NCBI GenBank assembly: GCA_050256135.1
Contig: JBFWIF010000027.1
Coordinates: 1 to 26,412, forward strand
From: RZYP01 sp050256135
GTDB taxonomy: Bacteria > Bacillota > Negativicutes > Acidaminococcales > Acidaminococcaceae
Direction of reading: 5' to 3'
DNA length: 26,412 nt
A program made the position numbers and the translations under genes. This document shows positions 23,262 through 26,412 of this stretch, one piece after another (the stretch's first letter is position 1; each line of letters starts with the position of its first letter). Below the pieces are notes generated by a model. That model saw only the letters and a program-made list of their open reading frames with translations, was not told where the DNA came from and ran no database searches.

Positions 23262-23268
23262 AAAAAGT

Positions 23269-24711
23269 ATGAAAAAATCTCTAGTACTAGGAGTGGCAAT
23301 GGCACTTGGCATATCCGCTACCGCTTTTGCCGCCAACCCATTCTCTGATGTGCCTGCCGGTCACTGGGCCTATGCTTCCGTAGCAAAATTGGCTGCTGCC
23401 GGCATCGTGGACGGTTATCCGGACGGCACTTTTAAGGGTGATTGCCTGATGACTCGTTATGAAATGGCGCAAATCGTTGCTAAAGCTTACGCAAAAGGCG
23501 CAATCGGTGCTGATGACAAACTGATGGCCGAATTTGCTGACGAACTCGACAACCTCGGCGTGCGCGTAGCTAAACTCGAGAAAAAATCCGATAATGTTAA
23601 GATTACTGGTGAGGCTCGTTTCGGCTACAAAGATTTTGATGCTAAACTTAATAGCCCATTTTCATACGATGATGAGGAAGAGGATCTTACTACTGAGGGC
23701 GGAGGAACGCATCTAAAGGCCAAAGCTCATGAGGCTGCGTTACGTACACGGTTGTATCTTAGCGGTACTGTCAATGACAACTGGACTTACGGAGCTATGC
23801 TGCAAAATACCCAGAACTTAGAAACAAATGCACAGGAGAGTACAACTCAATTCCGCCGTGCTTTTGTCAATGGCAAGATCGGGGAAGTTGAACTTACTGC
23901 TGGTCGTCAAGCTTTCACTATTGGCGAAGGTTATGTAGCTGATTTGACAGGTGACGCAATTAAACTCGACTTCGGCAACAAACTGAAAACCACACTTTTT
24001 GCCGGTCGTTTTGATTCTGTAGCTTATGATACGGCTTCTTTGGTCGGTATTACTGGTGTTAGCGGTGAAATAGACGAAGATATTATAGATGAGCTTGATC
24101 ATATCTCTTCAAACAGTAAGACTACGCTTTATGGCGCAACTTTTGCTTATGACTTTACGGATAAATTGTATGGTAATGCTGGCTTCTATGCTCGCGAAGG
24201 TCACAACATTGGTGATATGCCGGAAGATGAGGCAAAACTTGCCGAACAAAAAATTTACACTGCGGGTCTTGGCTACAAGTTTGATAAGAACGTTAAAATG
24301 TATGCCGAATACCAAAAAGCCGATAAGAGCATGACTGATGCAGTAGTAATTGATGGCAGATCAGTCAGCAGTGAATATGCTTCTATAGTTAATTATGCAG
24401 GTGTAGGTGATGATGGTTGGGCGGCAACTGTGTATTACAAGGGTGCTAGTCCAATGGATAAAGGTTCATGGGGCGCATATGCGACTTATTATGATCAATC
24501 AGGAGCCGTAATTCTTGACTCGGTTTGCGAACTTGAAGACAATATGCCGGCAATTCTTGGTATGAAGGGATATGAAATCGGTACCAGCTATACATTAGCT
24601 AAGAATATTACCGGTAAGCTATCCTACTTCGACCTGAAGAACAAAGACGGCAGAGGCTTTGGGGAATATAAGAACAAGCTCATTTGGTCGACTGTAACTT
24701 TCAATTTCTAA
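23269..24711 (+). CDS. SLH-domain outer-membrane porin 3 (OmpM-like)
   Basis: At 480 residues this is the longest of the four porins. The shared N-terminus (signal peptide, SLH domain, coiled coil) carries one odd change: TFKGDCLMTRYE, a Cys where the others have Asn, inside the SLH domain. Lipid-free outer-membrane SLH domains seldom need Cys, so it is worth checking. The barrel resembles porin 2 but has longer acidic loops (YDDEEEDLTTEGGG; GEIDEDIIDELDHI), which could bind cations or serve as variable surface loops. It ends STVTFNF. It closes cassette unit 2, equivalent to porin 2 in unit 1, with the same spacing to the secreted-protein gene. It has its own leader, promoters and terminator. 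Confidence 0.93.
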   Translation: MKKSLVLGVAMALGISATAFAANPFSDVPAGHWAYASVAKLAAAGIVDGYPDGTFKGDCLMTRYEMAQIVAKAYAKGAIGADDKLMAEFADELDNLGVRVAKLEKKSDNVKITGEARFGYKDFDAKLNSPFSYDDEEEDLTTEGGGTHLKAKAHEAALRTRLYLSGTVNDNWTYGAMLQNTQNLETNAQESTTQFRRAFVNGKIGEVELTAGRQAFTIGEGYVADLTGDAIKLDFGNKLKTTLFAGRFDSVAYDTASLVGITGVSGEIDEDIIDELDHISSNSKTTLYGATFAYDFTDKLYGNAGFYAREGHNIGDMPEDEAKLAEQKIYTAGLGYKFDKNVKMYAEYQKADKSMTDAVVIDGRSVSSEYASIVNYAGVGDDGWAATVYYKGASPMDKGSWGAYATYYDQSGAVILDSVCELEDNMPAILGMKGYEIGTSYTLAKNITGKLSYFDLKNKDGRGFGEYKNKLIWSTVTFNF

Positions 24712-24731
24712 CTTCAAAATTAATTGTTTTG

Positions 24732-24765
24732 GAAGCACTACCATAGCAAGTAGTGCTTCTTTTTT
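24732..24765 (+). terminator. Terminator of porin 3
   Basis: GAAGCACTAC (24732-24741) and GTAGTGCTTC (24750-24759) form a 10-bp stem with an eight-base loop, followed by TTTTTT. It is unlike the hairpin after porin 2, so the right edge of the duplicated block lies close to the porin 3 stop. Confidence 0.92.
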
Positions 24766-24846
24766 GTATGTCTGTAAAAAAGTGAACGATATTAAACAAA
24801 TGTACATTAATATTCATAGTAATGCTAAAAAAATATTACTAAAATC

Positions 24847-24923
24847 TTGCACTATTACCTTATATACTATAAAATAGTGTGCATAGTTTAAGTATTAATG
24901 TGTTTTGCATTCTTGTTTATAAT
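24847..24923 (+). promoter_or_regulatory. Two candidate promoters for porin 4
   Basis: P1: TTGCAC (24847-24852), 17-bp spacer, TAAAAT (24870-24875), the best of the four upstream promoters. P2: TATAAT (24918-24923) in TTGTTTATAATATTCG. The rest of the 24712-25068 gap is A/T-rich with the porin 3 terminator and porin 4 leader; no gene seen. Confidence 0.6.
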
Positions 24924-24956
24924 ATTCGCTTGGGAAATGGATTTCAAACCTATGTC

Positions 24957-25059
24957 TTGATTTGTAGAGGAAACAAGGATGCTCGCATGAATCAAACAGC
25001 AGTGGAGAAAGACTTTTCTCTTGGGGATTTTATAAAAATAAAAATTTCCCAAAGGGAGG
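24957..25059 (+). promoter_or_regulatory. Structured porin leader RNA, copy 4
   Basis: Outer stem TTGATT (24957-24962) with AATCAA (24990-24995), inner GAG (24967-24969) with CTC (24982-24984), loop GAAACAAGGATG. The A/U hairpin pairs GGGGA (25023-25027) and TTTTAT with ATAAAA and TTCCC (25046-25050). CTTTTC (25013-25018) can pair with GAAAAG (25059-25064), covering the end of the Shine-Dalgarno GGGAGG (25054-25059). The stem bases differ from the other leaders but still pair. Confidence 0.55.
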
Positions 25060-25068
25060 AAAAGTATT

Positions 25069-26283
25069 ATGAAAAAATCTTTAGTACTTGCAATGGCAAT
25101 GGCTCTTGGCATTTCTGCTACCGCTTTTGCTGCAAACCCATTCTCTGATGTACCTGCTGGCCATTGGGCCTACGCTTCCGTAGCTAAATTGGCTGCTGCT
25201 GGTGTTGTTGACGGTTACCCAGATGGCACCTTCAAAGGTGACAATCTGATGACTCGTTATGAAATGGCTCAAATCGTCGCTAAAGCTTACGCTAAAGGCG
25301 CAATCAAATCTGATGACAAATTGATGGCTGAGTTTGCTGACGAACTTGATAACCTGGGCGTTCGTGTAGCAAAACTTGAGAAAAAATCCGACAACGTAAA
25401 AATCGCTGGCGCAGTTCGTGCTCGTTATTTGGATGTTGATAAAACTGACAAAGGTTACACTGCTGACGTACGTACTCGTTTGTGGGTCAAAGGCGCTATC
25501 AATGACGACTGGACTTACACCGGTATGCTCGAAAATACTCAAAATATGAACACCAATGCACAAGAAAGCGAGACTAAATTCCGTCGTGCTTATGTAACTG
25601 GTTCCGTTGGTGATGTTGGCGTGACTGCTGGTCGTTACAACTACACTGTTGGCCAAGGTAACGTTTATGATGATCACATGGATGCTATCCAACTTGATTT
25701 CGGTAAAGTTTTGAAGGCTAGTGTTGCTTACGGCCGTGCTGTTGAAGGCAACAAAAACTTCTATGATGAAGCAACAGAAAAATATACTGACAACACTGAT
25801 GCATACATAGCTACTCTTGGCTACAAAGCTGGTATTGTAAATCTTGATGCTGCTTACTATGCTTTCAAAGACTATTTTGTTACTGACGACAACAAGATTT
25901 GGACTGTTGGTGCAAACGCAGAAATTGCTAAGAATCTTAACCTTGGTGCTGAATACCTGAAATCTGACCAAGAAACAACTGCTGGTGATGATGACGGCTA
26001 TGTAGTATCTATGAGCTACAAAGGCGCTTCTGCTTCCGACAAAGGTTCTTTCGGTATCTGGACTAAATACTATGATCAAGCAGCTACTACTTATGTTTCC
26101 CATACTACTGATGCTGCACATGGTACATTGGACGCAAATGGCGGCTTCAAAGGTTATGCTGTAGCAGCTAATTACACCTTTGCTAAAAACATCGTAGGTT
26201 CTGTTGAATACTATGATCTTGATTCCAAGACTGGTGACTTAACTACTAAAACCTTGTGGAGTGATGTGACCTTCACATTCTAA
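25069..26283 (+). CDS. SLH-domain outer-membrane porin 4 (OmpM-like)
   Basis: This 404-residue protein has signal peptide (cut after ATAFA), SLH domain, coiled coil LDNLGVRVAKLEKK, and a barrel that is the most different of the four after residue 115 (KIAGAVRARYLDVDKTDKG). It ends SDVTFTF. The strand signature NTNAQESETKFRRAYVTGSV is shared with the others, so it is the same family. Its 5' nucleotide sequence matches porin 1 more than porins 2 and 3, as do its promoter spacing and its AAGTATT-ATG start context. The regular codon use (GCT, AAA, GGT) suggests high expression. It forms a pore in the outer membrane and links it to peptidoglycan. It lies just outside cassette unit 2. Confidence 0.93.
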   Translation: MKKSLVLAMAMALGISATAFAANPFSDVPAGHWAYASVAKLAAAGVVDGYPDGTFKGDNLMTRYEMAQIVAKAYAKGAIKSDDKLMAEFADELDNLGVRVAKLEKKSDNVKIAGAVRARYLDVDKTDKGYTADVRTRLWVKGAINDDWTYTGMLENTQNMNTNAQESETKFRRAYVTGSVGDVGVTAGRYNYTVGQGNVYDDHMDAIQLDFGKVLKASVAYGRAVEGNKNFYDEATEKYTDNTDAYIATLGYKAGIVNLDAAYYAFKDYFVTDDNKIWTVGANAEIAKNLNLGAEYLKSDQETTAGDDDGYVVSMSYKGASASDKGSFGIWTKYYDQAATTYVSHTTDAAHGTLDANGGFKGYAVAANYTFAKNIVGSVEYYDLDSKTGDLTTKTLWSDVTFTF

Positions 26284-26297
26284 TTTTAGTGCTTTAC

Positions 26298-26326
26298 AAA
26301 GGACGACCTTAGGGTCGTCCTTTTTT
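26298..26326 (+). terminator. Terminator of porin 4
   Basis: AAAGGACGACC (26298-26308) pairs with GGTCGTCCTTT (26313-26323) around TTAG, with a T run to 26326. Confidence 0.92.
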
Positions 26327-26364
26327 CTTGCTTTTTTTTATGTATCAAGCTAGAATATATTTAT

Positions 26365-26378
26365 TGACTAATTAGTCA
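26365..26378. promoter_or_regulatory. TetR-operator-like palindrome at the window end
   Basis: TGACTAATTAGTCA is a perfect 14-bp palindrome. It overlaps TTGACT (26364-26369), a possible -35 for a gene beyond the window. Short symmetric sites of this type are typical of TetR-family autoregulation, but the regulator is not in view. Confidence 0.4.
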
Positions 26379-26412
26379 GCGCGATTAATGTCATTTTTAA
26401 AATATGGCATTG

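Noticed and set aside
3104..24711. Integrative mobile element carrying the cassette
   Set aside because: No integrase, transposase, attachment-site pair or tRNA target is visible; the boundaries fit homologous tandem duplication between porin genes.
24879..25148. Plus-strand frame running through the porin 4 leader into the coding region
   Set aside because: It overlaps the leader RNA and the porin signal peptide in another frame, has no conserved counterpart before the other porins and no ribosome site.
25081..26121. Long open frame (346 codons) on the minus strand
   Set aside because: It lies entirely antisense to porin 4. Similar antisense frames occur under the other porins (2096-2686, 12610-13071) and arise from the strong codon bias of these genes; the encoded Ser/Val/Phe-rich protein has no recognisable domain or ribosome site.

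Overview
This window looks like the chromosome of a Gram-negative-type Firmicute (class Negativicutes, order Selenomonadales or Acidaminococcales). The main reason is four paralogous outer-membrane porins, each with an N-terminal S-layer homology (SLH) domain and a C-terminal aromatic beta-signal, an architecture typical of that class. A DUF3084-like protein followed by a RuvC/YqgF-like protein fits the same group. Genus cannot be fixed from the sequence alone.

Layout. 1-1363: the end of a coiled-coil DUF3084-like gene, interrupted by an in-frame TAA, overlapping a small RNase H-fold nuclease gene. 1439-2968: porin 1 with promoters, structured leader and terminator. 2999-3445: a probable decayed porin remnant, a terminator-like hairpin and a 104-bp tandem repeat. 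3453-13872: cassette unit 1. It holds an ArsR/SmtB metal sensor (minus strand), a stand-alone HMA metallochaperone, a Zn/Cd P1B-ATPase, a 53-aa small ORF, then a minus-strand RiPP operon (CxCxC precursor, SPASM radical SAM maturase, C39-peptidase ABC exporter), a secreted protein of unknown function divergent from the RiPP operon, and porin 2. 13886-24711: cassette unit 2, the same genes in the same order and orientation, ending in porin 3. 24712-26326: porin 4. 26327-26412: start of the next intergenic region, with a palindromic operator-like site.

The two units are a tandem duplication with a period near 10.7 kb. They have diverged well beyond a recent or assembly duplication: every gene pair carries many synonymous and non-synonymous differences, yet every gene is intact and protein lengths match to within two residues. 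Porins 2 and 3 group together, and porins 1 and 4 group together, in coding sequence and in promoter spacing, so the duplicated block was probably [terminator, repeat, arsR ... secreted protein, porin] inserted between porins 1 and 4.

How the genes may work together. The ArsR protein should repress its own gene and the HMA/ATPase operon at paired operators and release them on Zn/Cd-type metals; the chaperone and ATPase then export metal across the inner membrane. The RiPP operon should make a short peptide with alternating Cys residues after a double-glycine leader, modify it with the radical SAM enzyme, and cleave and export it through the C39 ABC transporter. The CxCxC core resembles metal-thiolate ligands, and the operon sits beside metal efflux genes and porins, so a secreted metal-binding peptide is a reasonable hypothesis; an antimicrobial peptide is the main alternative. 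All four porins share a leader RNA with covarying hairpins and a possible anti-Shine-Dalgarno pairing, which looks like a shared post-transcriptional control element. No tRNA, rRNA, CRISPR array, transposase or integrase was seen.
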